Notes: generated by a model from the letters alone, not told the origin. Shown: positions 17,493 through 26,834, numbered from the stretch's first letter. The stretch is 64,000 nucleotides of DNA from an uncultured Prevotellaceae bacterium (GCA_900314655.1 OMWC01000012.1:30025-94024), one strand, 5' to 3'. Program-made: numbers and translations.

Positions 17493-19085
17493 TCATTTCG
17501 GAGCCTTGTTATAGACGGCATCGAGCGTATAGGAAGCATCGGTGCTGGTCGTGGCATTAATCATGGTCTTCACTAAGTCGCCGGCATTGTTCAGGAAAGA
17601 ACCGTCGTTATGATTGAAATAGCCATGTTTCTCATCGCCACCGCCATCATTTGCGTTATTGTCCCAAATGACGACAGGCAGATTATAAGCATAGGCCGCA
17701 CGGCAAACGTATTCCAGATAATACGCGCGGAAAGAATTGGAACGGTCTGTCTTATGCAACGTGCATCCGTACTCTCCGATGTAACAGGGAATATTCTTGT
17801 CGATATATTTCGCCTTGAGTTTGCTGAAGATGTCCCGCACATGATCCTCATTGGAGCCCGTGTCATACTTTCCGGCAGCAGCCGTATGCCCCCACTCTGT
17901 CTTTCCATTTTCATTGGGTTTATAGGGTGACAGTGTGAATGAACTCGGATCATAGAAGTGAACACCCACCATGATGCGATTAGCGGGATCAGTGGGCAGC
18001 GTCAGATGGTCCATAGTCAGCGACGGATTGGCCGCATAGCCGCAGACACCAATCCAACGGGTGGCATTGTTGCCTCCGGTTGCTCGAATGGCATCCACCG
18101 CTGTCTGGTTCCATGCGTTGAGCGTATTATATTGCTTGCCGCCATCGGTGCGATTCGCTCCCCATCCCCACTGGCCGTCCTGAATCTCATTGAACGTTTC
18201 GAAGATAAGGAACCTACCCTTATCCTTAAATTCATTGGCAATCTGTGTCCAGGTCTTCGTGATACGGTCTTTAATCTGATCATTTACAGTAGCATCGGTA
18301 GCAGCCGTCTTGATATCCTGCCAGTATTCATCATGATGCAGATTGAGAATCACGTTGAGTCCGGCAGCCTCAGCCCACTCTACATTCTGCTTCACTTCTG
18401 CCATATAAGCAGCCTCGATAGTGTATTTTTTATCACTTATACTCTGATAGTTACCCCAGGTGACAGGAATACGCACGGTGCTGGCTCCCGCCTTTTTCAG
18501 GTTTTCATAGAGCGCCTTTGTGGGTTTGGCACCATCCCAATAGCCCCACTCAGGATGTTTTCCATCTGCACCCGAGCTGGTGTCAAAGTGATTGCCAAGA
18601 TTCCAACCCCAGCCCAACTTACGCGTCATCTCCAATGCCGTTCCGTCAGGAAGGTCATCCCCTGGCGTTGTTGCTTTCTTCGTAGTGAAACGAAGGGTCA
18701 GAGCCGGAGATTTAGACTGGGCATTACGGCTGCTGATGAAGGCTCCTTGAGGAATTTGGAGTGTATAGGAATTGCCTGGTACCAATTCCACGGGAATGGA
18801 AACCGTCTGCGATGGAGGATTTACCATCTGTGCCGTGACCTTCGCACCGTTCAGGGTAATCGTGACTGAAGAGACGATATTCACAGGCGTGTTATAATTG
18901 AGCGTGATACTCGTTGTGGTGTTGGCATCCACCTCTGCACCTTCTGCAATAGAAGTACTGGATAAAGACACGGCTACCGACGGCGTGGAATCATCACTGC
19001 CACCGCTGTCGCTACCGCCACAAGCCATCAACACAAGACTGGAAAAGAGGTAAAGAAACGTACTGAAATAAGATCTTTTGTTCAT
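17493..19085 (-). CDS. GH5 endoglucanase lipoprotein
   Basis: This is a probable cell-surface endo-beta-1,4-glucanase (or mannanase/xyloglucanase; GH5 is broad). The signal ends at the lipobox LMAC (Cys22), followed by a Gly/Ser/Asp linker. An Ig-like domain (about 36-137) precedes the GH5 barrel (about 152-525): LGWGWNLGNHFD (157-168), RIPVTWGNY (205-213), LNLHHDEYW (248-255), acid/base E300 in FETFNE, VHFYDPSSF (375-383) and nucleophile E438 in CYIGEYGCT. Length is 530 aa. It is divergent from the next module and has no SusCD beside it. Confidence 0.92.
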   Translation of the reverse strand: MNKRSYFSTFLYLFSSLVLMACGGSDSGGSDDSTPSVAVSLSSTSIAEGAEVDANTTTSITLNYNTPVNIVSSVTITLNGAKVTAQMVNPPSQTVSIPVELVPGNSYTLQIPQGAFISSRNAQSKSPALTLRFTTKKATTPGDDLPDGTALEMTRKLGWGWNLGNHFDTSSGADGKHPEWGYWDGAKPTKALYENLKKAGASTVRIPVTWGNYQSISDKKYTIEAAYMAEVKQNVEWAEAAGLNVILNLHHDEYWQDIKTAATDATVNDQIKDRITKTWTQIANEFKDKGRFLIFETFNEIQDGQWGWGANRTDGGKQYNTLNAWNQTAVDAIRATGGNNATRWIGVCGYAANPSLTMDHLTLPTDPANRIMVGVHFYDPSSFTLSPYKPNENGKTEWGHTAAAGKYDTGSNEDHVRDIFSKLKAKYIDKNIPCYIGEYGCTLHKTDRSNSFRAYYLEYVCRAAYAYNLPVVIWDNNANDGGGDEKHGYFNHNDGSFLNNAGDLVKTMINATTSTDASYTLDAVYNKAPK

Positions 19086-19161
19086 AATAGACTGGTCTTA
19101 AAAGATAATTATTGATTCACACGGAATGGCATCATAAACGCCAAAGTGCGCTTTCTGCGTA

Positions 19162-19169
19162 CAAAGATA
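19162..19169 (-). promoter_or_regulatory. -7 box (TATCTTTG) for the GH5 gene
   Basis: TATCTTTG on the minus strand matches TAnnTTTG and lies 76 bp before the GH5 start. The -33 element is not clear. Confidence 0.5.
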
Positions 19170-19223
19170 AATGAAATTCACCAAAACATATAATACTTTC
19201 ATGCTAATTTTTGGATTTTTTAT

Positions 19224-19231
19224 TACCTTTG
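19224..19231 (+). promoter_or_regulatory. -7 box (TACCTTTG) immediately before the first DUF6057-like gene
   Basis: TACCTTTG ends only 4 bp before the ATG at 19236. A transcript starting at the usual distance would have almost no 5' UTR, so the mRNA may be leaderless. Confidence 0.5.
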
Positions 19232-19235
19232 CAGT

Positions 19236-20663
19236 ATGAATATCAAAATAATAACCTCTTTCTTCAAACGATACTGGCCTTTAGGGCTGATCATCCTGTG
19301 GGCTGCAGGCTGCTGGGCGTTCTTCCAGTTCTGCTATCCATACCATTTCTTTTACAAGGAGCAGAACCAGATTTTCCTATGGACGGCTGACTACCTACAA
19401 TCCTACAACGGCCCGGGATGGCTGGCCCGCCTTACGGGAGACTTCTTCACGCAGTTCTACTATTACATCTTCGCGGGAGCCGCTATCCTGACGGCCATAT
19501 TGTTGCTCTTGGGCGACATCATCCGCCGCATATTCCAGAATCTGGGTTGCGGCAAATGGGCCTATTTGGTAGGCATAGCAGCCATGACCATCGAGGCATG
19601 GCGCCATTTCTACTACGACTACAGCCTGTCGAGCACCTTCAGCCTCATCGGCTATGCCTTCATATTATGGCTCTGTTCCACGGTTTTCAAGAAGCGGAAG
19701 ATGCTCGCCTGCGCCCTCCTGGCCTTGTTGCTGTTCCCCGGTTGGCTGCTTTTCGGCAAACCCGAAGCAGGAAAATTCACCAGCCCAGAATGGCAACTGG
19801 AGAAACTGCTCGCCGTTGACAACGAATATAATTGGGGTAACTACGGACGAGTGAAGCAACTCGTGGAGAATGATACGAACCGCACTCCTTACACCGTTTT
19901 CCTTTACAATCTGGCTCAGGCACAGAAAGGAGAATTACCCGACAACCTGTTAAAGATTACGCCAATAGAGATGGGCACCCTTTGGCAGATTGGCCCGGAG
20001 GCACCACTGCTGGAAATCAAGATGATCAACGAGCTGTATTATGTTCTGGGCGATGTGACCTATGCTGAGAGGGCTGCCATGATGGGAAACGTCTTCGCCC
20101 CCGACAACCGCAACGTGAGAATGATCAAACGGCTGGCTGAATGCAATCTCATCAGCGGCGACCAGCCTGCCGCCAACAAATATCTGGGTATTCTCAAAAA
20201 GACGTATGCGTATCGCAACTGGGCCGAAAAAGCACCATCTATGCCTGTCTATAAGGAAAAGGCGCAGTTTATCAACAAGAAGGACACCATACGCCTCGGA
20301 GACTTCGCCCGCACAATCCTGCTGGAACTGCTCGACAGCAATCCCCAAAACCTGGTGGCGCTCGACTATCTGCTATGCACCGACCTCACCACGGGCGACA
20401 TCGGCAGTTTCAAATCCGACTACGACCGCTACTGCATGGATCGGAATGCGCCACGCATCAAACCGCTCTATCAACAGGCGTTGCTCATCTATATGGCCGG
20501 CACGCAGGCCACGAACGATGAAATCCTCAGATACGTCAAGGACATGAAGCAACTCTCTGACTTCAACGAATATAACAAGGTACGCGGAACAGCCATGACC
20601 GCCAAGTTTCACGACACCTATTGGTATTATTACGACCAAAACTATCAAAACAAGAGACCATGA
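19236..20663 (+). CDS. DUF6057-like polytopic membrane protein, module copy A
   Basis: The function is unknown. About five hydrophobic segments occupy residues 14-165 (for example LGLIILWAAGCWAFFQF and IFAGAAILTAILLLLGDI). A large soluble part (about 170-475) follows, with helical TPR-like sequence. Motifs shared with the other two copies are an N-terminal EQNQIFLWTADY/TQFYYY region, KRLAECNLISGDQPAANKYL (about 288-307) with KKTYAYRNWA, and the C-terminal DTYWYYY. I recall this family as DUF6057 but could not check. The stop overlaps the next start (ATGA), so it is translationally coupled to the heme lipoprotein gene. Length is 475 aa, shorter than copies B and C because it has fewer membrane segments. 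Confidence 0.8.
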   Translation: MNIKIITSFFKRYWPLGLIILWAAGCWAFFQFCYPYHFFYKEQNQIFLWTADYLQSYNGPGWLARLTGDFFTQFYYYIFAGAAILTAILLLLGDIIRRIFQNLGCGKWAYLVGIAAMTIEAWRHFYYDYSLSSTFSLIGYAFILWLCSTVFKKRKMLACALLALLLFPGWLLFGKPEAGKFTSPEWQLEKLLAVDNEYNWGNYGRVKQLVENDTNRTPYTVFLYNLAQAQKGELPDNLLKITPIEMGTLWQIGPEAPLLEIKMINELYYVLGDVTYAERAAMMGNVFAPDNRNVRMIKRLAECNLISGDQPAANKYLGILKKTYAYRNWAEKAPSMPVYKEKAQFINKKDTIRLGDFARTILLELLDSNPQNLVALDYLLCTDLTTGDIGSFKSDYDRYCMDRNAPRIKPLYQQALLIYMAGTQATNDEILRYVKDMKQLSDFNEYNKVRGTAMTAKFHDTYWYYYDQNYQNKRP

Positions 20664-22108
20664 CAGACCGAAAGATATACATCTGGCTGCTGACCATTCT
20701 TTGGAGCCTCCTTTCCTGCACACCCCACCCGGAAGACGTGCAGAAGAGCCAGGACCTGCCCCCCATCTATCCCGACTATACCAACGTGACCATCCCCGTA
20801 AACATAGCACCGCTCAACTTCCTCGTGCGTGGCGACTATGAAGCCATAGAAGTAAAGGCGGCCGACATGGTCATTGCAGGAAAAGGCTGCGAGGCTGTTT
20901 TCGACATCGATGAATGGAAAACACTCCTGCAAGAACAAGCGGGAAAAAAGATAGAAGTCACCGTCACGGCCCTCAAAGACGGACAATGGACACAATTTGC
21001 ACCGTTCACCTGGGAAGTGGTGAATGACAGCATCGACTCATGGCTCACCTACCGACTCATTGAACCGGATTACGAAGTGTTCCAGAACCTGGAAATCCAC
21101 GAACGCTGCATAGAGAACTTCGAAGAACGGGCCATCAGCAGTTTCCGGCAGGTGGGCAATCGCTGCATGAACTGCCATATCCATAGCAGGCAGAATCCGG
21201 ATCTGTCCATGATGTACGTGCGTGGAAAAGAAGGCGGAGCCGTACTGAATGAGAATGGGCATCTGCGAAAACTCGACATTCAGTCGCCCACAGGTTCCAG
21301 CGTCTATTTTGACTTCAGCCCTACAGGCCGCTATGCCGTATTCTCTACCAATAAGATTATACCAGCATTCCATGCAAAGCCTGAGAAACGCCTGGAGGTT
21401 TTCGATTCAGAGTCGGACGTCTATGTGGCCGACCTGAAGGGTAACCGTATCATCTCGTCTCCGATGCTCGCTGACAGCACCTGGTTTGAAACCTTTCCCA
21501 CATTCTCTCCCGACGGGAAATTCATCTATTATTGTACGGCCAAAGCCATCCATCAGGCCAAGGACATCACGACGCTGCAATATTCACTCTGCCGCATTCC
21601 GTTCGATGAAACGACCGGAACCATCGGAGAAAAAGCCGACACCGTGGTAACGGCACACCGACAGCCATCCGGCAAAACCTCCGTATGCCACCCCAAGATT
21701 TCGCCCGACGGGCGCTTCTTGCTCTATTCCGTGGCAGACTATGGTACTTTCCCCATTTGGCATCGCGAAGCCGATCTGCGAATGCTTGACCTGCAGACGA
21801 TGCACATTGACTCGCTGGCCCTCGTAAACAGCCCGATGAGCGACACCTATCACTCATGGAGCAGCAACAGCCGCTGGTTTGTATTCGCCTCCAAGCGTGA
21901 CGACGGCCTTTACGGCAAGCCCTATTTCTGCTACGTTGACAAGAATGGTAAAGTTCACAAGCCATTCTGCCTACCCCAGGAATCACCTACTTTCTACGAC
22001 AACTACCTGAAGAGCTTCAACGTGCCGGACCTCGGGCAAAGACGCGTCAACTTCGATGTAAAGGATGTGGAGCGCGTGATGAATACGCCCTTGGAACCCT
22101 TCCGATAA
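20660..22108 (+). CDS. PD40-propeller lipoprotein with CxxCH heme motif, module copy A
   Basis: This is a predicted lipoprotein (lipobox LLSC, Cys20). An N-terminal domain opens with PPIYPDYTNVTIPVNIAPLNF, conserved in all three copies. A single heme c site, CMNCH (169-173), follows. The C-terminal part is a beta-propeller with PD40/TolB-like repeats such as FSPTGRYAVFSTN, FSPDGKFIYYCT and ISPDGRFLLYSVADYGTFPIWHRE. The start at 20660 is chosen because it overlaps the previous stop by ATGA and gives a clean signal peptide. An earlier in-frame ATG at 20621 would add 13 residues that overlap the previous gene. Length is 482 aa. Role unknown; redox or heme-based sensing at the cell envelope is possible. 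Confidence 0.82.
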   Translation: MTDRKIYIWLLTILWSLLSCTPHPEDVQKSQDLPPIYPDYTNVTIPVNIAPLNFLVRGDYEAIEVKAADMVIAGKGCEAVFDIDEWKTLLQEQAGKKIEVTVTALKDGQWTQFAPFTWEVVNDSIDSWLTYRLIEPDYEVFQNLEIHERCIENFEERAISSFRQVGNRCMNCHIHSRQNPDLSMMYVRGKEGGAVLNENGHLRKLDIQSPTGSSVYFDFSPTGRYAVFSTNKIIPAFHAKPEKRLEVFDSESDVYVADLKGNRIISSPMLADSTWFETFPTFSPDGKFIYYCTAKAIHQAKDITTLQYSLCRIPFDETTGTIGEKADTVVTAHRQPSGKTSVCHPKISPDGRFLLYSVADYGTFPIWHREADLRMLDLQTMHIDSLALVNSPMSDTYHSWSSNSRWFVFASKRDDGLYGKPYFCYVDKNGKVHKPFCLPQESPTFYDNYLKSFNVPDLGQRRVNFDVKDVERVMNTPLEPFR

Positions 22109-22114
22109 TAAGGT

Positions 22115-22209
22115 CGGGAACAAACTAATTTACTTTGTTCTTCATCCGATGATACTTTGCATTGCTTCCGATGATAGTTTGAAGTACAAAGTAAATTAGT
22201 TTGTTCCCG
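22115..22209. repeat. Dispersed hairpin element, copy 2
   Basis: The 24-bp perfect inverted arms are 22115-22138 and 22186-22209, with core CAAACTAATTTACTTTG, the reverse of the core in copy 1. The centre has two copies of a CNNCCGATGATANTTTG-like direct repeat, as in 12520-12604. It sits between two convergent heme-lipoprotein genes. Confidence 0.85.
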
Positions 22210-22245
22210 GCCCTATAATTGCATGGGAAACGAATAGCAATCAAT

Positions 22246-22275
22246 CGAGGGTATGCCAATGATGACATACCCTCG
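22246..22275. terminator. Terminator-like hairpin after heme lipoprotein gene B
   Basis: The arms CGAGGGTATG and CATACCCTCG (10 bp) surround a 10-nt loop, just past the stop of the minus-strand gene. It has little U-run. It is similar to the hairpin at 59418-59453. Confidence 0.65.
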
Positions 22276-22278
22276 TTC

Positions 22279-23754
22279 TTATTTCCTGACCTTCGTCGTA
22301 TTCCTTTTGTCTGACATGATTTCGTGGGCTGCCGCATGATTGTCAAACTCCACCTTCTTGCTGCTGAAATCAGGGGTATTAAAGGAATAAAGGCTCTCGT
22401 CATAATACTGCCACGGATTCTCCTGAGGCAGCAGGAAAGGCTTCGTGCCCTTGCCGTTGTCATCAATAGACGAAAGGTAAAGGCGCGTGTGCAGTCCGTC
22501 ACCACGACGACTGGTGAATACAATCCAATGGCTGTTCACATTCCAGTTGTGGTAGCTGTCGGCTTCATTACTGTTGATTTCCTGGAACGGACGTGATTCT
22601 CCAGTCTGCAGGTTCATCAGCCACTGCTCGCTCTCGCGGTGCCAGATGGAGAAATAACCATAGTCTGACAACGTGAAAAGCATCCACTTGCCATCATAGC
22701 TGGGGCGCGGCCAAGTAAGGCTCTTGCCCATCTGGACGGCATTGAACAGGGTATCCACTTTGTTTCCGTAACGCCCCGTAGCAGGATCAAAGGCTATCCG
22801 GCAGAGGTTATACTTTTCGTTCTTATAGTCGTTGGGGTCTTCCACCTGCTTGCAAACCAGGTAATAGATGGTCTTACCGTCGGGCGAGAATACAGGGGAG
22901 TTCTCACTCCATTCCTTTGTGGAAATCAGCGAATCCTCCAGTATTTCGCGTGTCTTGGGATTATAGACGAAGATGTCGCTGCTCAGGTCAAACACCTCAA
23001 TACGTTCGTTGTGGATTTCATGGAAACCCTGACGCGTCTGATTGGTGGAAAAAGCACAATAGTCGCCCGAAGGATGCCAATAAGGATAGACCATCGAACC
23101 GCCCAGCAAGTCGTTCTTGGCAGCCAGCACGTCGCGCTTGCCGTCCATCTGAATCAGCGTAGCGCCATGATCTCCGCGGATATGAAACGCCATACGATCG
23201 GGATTGGTGCGGTTGGCCATGTGGCAGTTCACACACTGACCCAGCAGTTGGGTGTTCTCGATAATAGCCGTCTCCTCAAAGTTAGACAGGTCACGCTGAA
23301 AGATTCCCATATGGCTGTACACCTCATATCCCGGAGCAATACGGCGATAGGTAAGTCCCCACTCGGCCAAGTCGTATTTGCTGACATACATCTTGAAGTC
23401 TTTATACTGGAGCCACTTGCCATTCTGCTTCACGCAGACAGTAAAGGTCAATTCGCCGCCCTTGTTGGCAGCCGTCAAGTCGTGCCACTGTTCAACATCA
23501 AAACGAGCCCAGTCGCCGTTGGCATGCAGTTCGCCGCCCTTTGAACCCTTCACCACCACATCCACGGCTTCCACTTCGTCATTGCTGCGGATATTGAAGT
23601 TCATCGGGGCGATACCGTCGGGAATCGTCACACCGATATAATCGGGATAAATGGAAGGCAACTGATCCGACATGGTAACATCGGTCGGAGTGCTGCTACA
23701 AGCCACTAACACCCAACACCCAACAACTAACACCAATTTAACAATATACCTCAT
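22279..23754 (-). CDS. PD40-propeller lipoprotein with CxxCH heme motif, module copy B
   Basis: This is a homologue of copy A. The lipobox is LVAC (Cys19). The conserved opening LPSIYPDYIGVTIPDGIAPMNF is followed by the heme c site CVNCH (174-178) and propeller repeats (FSPDGKTIYYLV, PSYDGKWMLFTLSDYGYFSIWHRE, HWIVFTSRRGDGLHTRLYL). The start at 23754 overlaps the stop of the preceding membrane-protein gene by ATGA and gives a clean signal peptide. The longer frame from 23913 overlaps that gene and is rejected. Length is 491 aa. It is convergent with copy A across the hairpin element. Heme attachment would need a cytochrome c maturation system, which is not in the window. Confidence 0.82.
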   Translation of the reverse strand: MRYIVKLVLVVGCWVLVACSSTPTDVTMSDQLPSIYPDYIGVTIPDGIAPMNFNIRSNDEVEAVDVVVKGSKGGELHANGDWARFDVEQWHDLTAANKGGELTFTVCVKQNGKWLQYKDFKMYVSKYDLAEWGLTYRRIAPGYEVYSHMGIFQRDLSNFEETAIIENTQLLGQCVNCHMANRTNPDRMAFHIRGDHGATLIQMDGKRDVLAAKNDLLGGSMVYPYWHPSGDYCAFSTNQTRQGFHEIHNERIEVFDLSSDIFVYNPKTREILEDSLISTKEWSENSPVFSPDGKTIYYLVCKQVEDPNDYKNEKYNLCRIAFDPATGRYGNKVDTLFNAVQMGKSLTWPRPSYDGKWMLFTLSDYGYFSIWHRESEQWLMNLQTGESRPFQEINSNEADSYHNWNVNSHWIVFTSRRGDGLHTRLYLSSIDDNGKGTKPFLLPQENPWQYYDESLYSFNTPDFSSKKVEFDNHAAAHEIMSDKRNTTKVRK

Positions 23755-25535
23755 TTCTTCATCATCTTTGCAAAGTAATACCAATAAGTTCCGCGGAAAG
23801 GCTCCAAGTTGCCTTGCTGAGAGAACTGTTTTCCAAACTCCATGAAGCGCTGCCCCATCATCTGGCTGACACCTGCTGGAGGCTGGTTCATCTGATTGCT
23901 GTGTTGCGCCCAATAAACCAGACGGGTTTCAAGATAGGAATTGGGCACATGGTCATAAGACATGTGCTGTCCTAACGGATAATACTGTTCGAAACGGTTG
24001 ATATCGCCATTCAGCTGTTCGTAGGCCATCAGGTACTCGAAAGCCGTCCGGTTTTGTCTGTTACTCACGAGCAGCAAGCCTATCATCTGGTCCATTTCGC
24101 GGTCGCTCGAAAGGAAATCTGCCTTATAAAGATTCTTACGCAGCGGCCCGAAGAAATGATGCTCGTTGATGGCACGCTCGCTCTTCATCAGTTCCAGCGT
24201 ACGCGTTGCCCACTTCCGGTAGAAGAGCGTCTTCTGCAATTTGCGCAGATACTTTCGGGCCACTTCATATTCGCCATTAATCAAGTTACACTCTGCCAGC
24301 CGCTTAGTCAAACGGGCACTTTTGCGATAAGCTGGGATAGCCTCTTGGGCCTCGTAGAAATAGCGCATGGCTTCGTTCACCATGCCCAGTCGCAGATAAA
24401 TCTCAGCGGTAGGCACGGGGGTCGTGAAGTTCATTTGGAATGAGGGCAGCAATCCCTGCACGCCGTTCTGGAAGAATTCAAACATGCGGTCGCCCATCTG
24501 TCCTGTCTGCTGAAGAGCCAGGTTCAGGCACGACACACTGGTAGGAGTGGTGGGATTCTTCTTCTCGGCCTTTGATATCATCTGCTTCCACTTCTCGGTG
24601 CGTACCATGAAATCGTAGTCGATCACCTCGTACCGCTTCTCATCAAATTGACTCCTGATACCAAAGAAACCTGCCACTGCCAGCAATATGCCGAATGCTA
24701 CAGCAGCCCAGTTCCCCACCGCTTTCGATTGAGACCTTTTCAAGACGAGAGCACCGATGATAGGAATCAAAGCCAGACTCAGGATGATAATTCCCTGAAA
24801 CAGCGGGATTAAAGCCGGGAAACGGTAATAGAAGAGTCCGCCCATCAGTCGGAACAGCGGATAAGGCAGGAAGGCTGAAGAGCTCAACATCATGAATAAG
24901 GTGAAAAGGATGGTCACGGCAGCTGTCACCCAACGGCCTTCCCTGTGGTCAACAAACTGCCACAAAGCCACGAACAAAGCAAAAGCCAGCACCACGGCAC
25001 CCATCGTCCAATAGAGGACAACAGCCATTGCCAACGGATAGACCCATCGACGCAACCATTCGGTCTGAATCTTTGTATAGCCCCACATGGCCAGCAGCGC
25101 AAAAATACAGGCCACCACAAAGCCCAGCATTACATTCTCGTCGCCCATATAGGCCCACATCAGCAAGACAGGCACGAAACTCAGCACGAAGGCAAATCCC
25201 TCGCCGCCCTGCTGCTCTCCGTTACGAAGACAAGCCATAGCGCAAAACGTCAGCCGCTGCATCAGCAGGAATAGCACAGCCAAAATGCCAGCCCCTATCA
25301 AAGGCGCGAAATAGAACTGCACGAGGAACTCACCCAGCCAGTCGGACAGTCCTCCCGGAAGACTTACTCGTTCCCAGAAATAGCCGTCGTCCCAAAGGAA
25401 CATCTGTAACTGCTCCTGATAGGACATCACGCTATAATAAGGCATGGCCCAAAACAGGAAAACCGCCACCGCAAACAGCAGCGACAATCCCCATTGCCAC
25501 GACCTTCCTAAAAGAATCTTCGTTTTTTCACTCAT
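23751..25535 (-). CDS. DUF6057-like polytopic membrane protein, module copy B
   Basis: The function is unknown. About ten hydrophobic segments lie in residues 15-315 (for example GLSLLFAVAVFLFW, AFVLSFVPVLLMWAYM and WAAVAFGILLAVAGFFG). A soluble helical C-terminal part of about 280 residues follows. The shared motifs are MSYQEQLQMFLWDDGYF/VQFYF near the N-terminus, TKRLAECNLINGEYEVARKY with YRKWATRT, and FRGTYWYYF at the end. Length is 594 aa. A -7 box lies 21 bp upstream of its start, so the module is transcribed separately from PUL2 although it lies just downstream of it. Confidence 0.8.
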   Translation of the reverse strand: MSEKTKILLGRSWQWGLSLLFAVAVFLFWAMPYYSVMSYQEQLQMFLWDDGYFWERVSLPGGLSDWLGEFLVQFYFAPLIGAGILAVLFLLMQRLTFCAMACLRNGEQQGGEGFAFVLSFVPVLLMWAYMGDENVMLGFVVACIFALLAMWGYTKIQTEWLRRWVYPLAMAVVLYWTMGAVVLAFALFVALWQFVDHREGRWVTAAVTILFTLFMMLSSSAFLPYPLFRLMGGLFYYRFPALIPLFQGIIILSLALIPIIGALVLKRSQSKAVGNWAAVAFGILLAVAGFFGIRSQFDEKRYEVIDYDFMVRTEKWKQMISKAEKKNPTTPTSVSCLNLALQQTGQMGDRMFEFFQNGVQGLLPSFQMNFTTPVPTAEIYLRLGMVNEAMRYFYEAQEAIPAYRKSARLTKRLAECNLINGEYEVARKYLRKLQKTLFYRKWATRTLELMKSERAINEHHFFGPLRKNLYKADFLSSDREMDQMIGLLLVSNRQNRTAFEYLMAYEQLNGDINRFEQYYPLGQHMSYDHVPNSYLETRLVYWAQHSNQMNQPPAGVSQMMGQRFMEFGKQFSQQGNLEPFRGTYWYYFAKMMKK

Positions 25536-25555
25536 TTCTTATCTATTTCTGCCTG

Positions 25556-25563
25556 CAAAGATA
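25556..25563 (-). promoter_or_regulatory. -7 box (TATCTTTG) for module B
   Basis: TATCTTTG on the minus strand matches TAnnTTTG, 21 bp before the ATG at 25535. A TTTC lies at -33 spacing (20 bp), a weak match to TTTG. Confidence 0.6.
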
Positions 25564-25604
25564 CTGCAAAAAAACGATTTCGTGAAAAGAATCAGAATAA
25601 AAAA

Positions 25605-25635
25605 TCACCCCACATCCTTTAGGAATGTGGGGTGA
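25605..25635 (-). terminator. Intrinsic terminator after PUL2
   Basis: The 11-bp perfect arms TCACCCCACAT and ATGTGGGGTGA are followed on the minus strand by a T-run. It lies 36 bp past the PUL2 lipoprotein stop and upstream of module B. Confidence 0.85.
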
Positions 25636-25670
25636 AAATTAGGTTTATCAGATAAACTTATTAATAGCTA

Positions 25671-26834
25671 TCATTTCACAGCCTGGAATACCCAGAAGCA
25701 GCCTTCCCAAGTAGCATCATTTGTATGCTGTGCCCTAAGCACGAGCTCGTTCTCTGATACTACCGTGACATCATATACCGTTGGATGATAATCACCCTGA
25801 TTAATCATTACCGGATAGACAATGTTACCAGGCTCAGTAGTCTTCAGCGTGAAGAGGATGCTCTTCGACTCATCGGCAGTTGTAAAGTCGAGCGAGAACT
25901 TACCTGAACCAGACTTATCACCAGCTTTGTTAGTTTCATCAAAGACAACCTTGGTCAGCGTAGAGTTGGCAAAGTCGAAGGTGATAGTACCTAATGAACC
26001 GCCCTGATCAACGACAGACGTAGTCCACCATGAAGGTTTCTTGTCATTGTTACCACCATTACCCCAGTTATTGGCAGGAACCAATTCCCAAGTCTTAGTA
26101 GCATTTGGATTCTCAGGTGTATATCCTGTCAGCAGCGTTACGCCCTCAGGAACTTCCATAGCCTCAATCTTGAATTTGCCAAGACTTATGTTCTCGCCAT
26201 GGTTACCGGCTGCGTCAATCCAGTCAACGAACAGTTCATATTCACCAATACTGAATGTCGAAATCTGACCTAAGTTCTTCTCAAGTTTACCATCATTCCA
26301 ATGGAAAGTGCAAAGACAAGGATTATCATTCTTCACGATTTCAAGTGTATTGGAAGGTGAACCTTCAAGCAAAAGATGCTTCACTTCAATCTTGTTCTTG
26401 TCGAATCCCTTACCGAAATACTTAGCACCACCAGCCTTGCCAATTCCAAGACGCTCACTGATAGCAGGAGTGATATAAGTAATGGTATCAACCTGTACTG
26501 TCAGCTCCTTTGTGGTTGGTGTGCCACCCACATTGGTTGTCAGACAGCGAATAACGTTTTGACCAAGCTTGGTAACATAGATTTCACCATCAGTAGTTAC
26601 CGTATGAGTAGTATTCTCAATCAATTGGTCTGCATCCCATGCAGATACAACGGGCGAGGTATTTGTCACATGTATCCGGTTACTATTCTTGCCATCTACC
26701 TGTACGGGTGTGGCCGTTGCCTGAACCTGGTCAGCACTGATAGAAGCCCACTCTGAACCACCTTCAATCTGTGAAGGATCACAGGCTGTAAGCGCCAAAG
26801 CCAGCAGAGGCATTGCAAAAAATATCTTTTTCAT
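25671..26834 (-). CDS. SusE-position lipoprotein of PUL2
   Basis: This is a predicted surface lipoprotein (lipobox ALTAC, Cys18, then DPSQIEGG). It is third after SusC and SusD, the usual place of a surface ligand-binding protein. I do not recognise a named domain. Its N-terminal third (ISADQVQATATPV, GKNSN, TSPVVSAWD) resembles the PUL3 lipoprotein (ITADELKAMSTV, GKNGN, TSAPVNAKWD). The C-terminal part (about 240-387, NWGNGGNNDKKPSWWTTSVVDQ, FSLDFT, FWVFQAVK) looks like a beta-sandwich. Length is 387 aa. Ligand unknown. Confidence 0.7.
   Translation of the reverse strand: MKKIFFAMPLLALALTACDPSQIEGGSEWASISADQVQATATPVQVDGKNSNRIHVTNTSPVVSAWDADQLIENTTHTVTTDGEIYVTKLGQNVIRCLTTNVGGTPTTKELTVQVDTITYITPAISERLGIGKAGGAKYFGKGFDKNKIEVKHLLLEGSPSNTLEIVKNDNPCLCTFHWNDGKLEKNLGQISTFSIGEYELFVDWIDAAGNHGENISLGKFKIEAMEVPEGVTLLTGYTPENPNATKTWELVPANNWGNGGNNDKKPSWWTTSVVDQGGSLGTITFDFANSTLTKVVFDETNKAGDKSGSGKFSLDFTTADESKSILFTLKTTEPGNIVYPVMINQGDYHPTVYDVTVVSENELVLRAQHTNDATWEGCFWVFQAVK

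Noticed and set aside
23754..23913. Longer N-terminus of heme lipoprotein B
   Set aside because: It would overlap the preceding gene by 160 bp and hide the signal peptide. The ATGA-overlap start is better.
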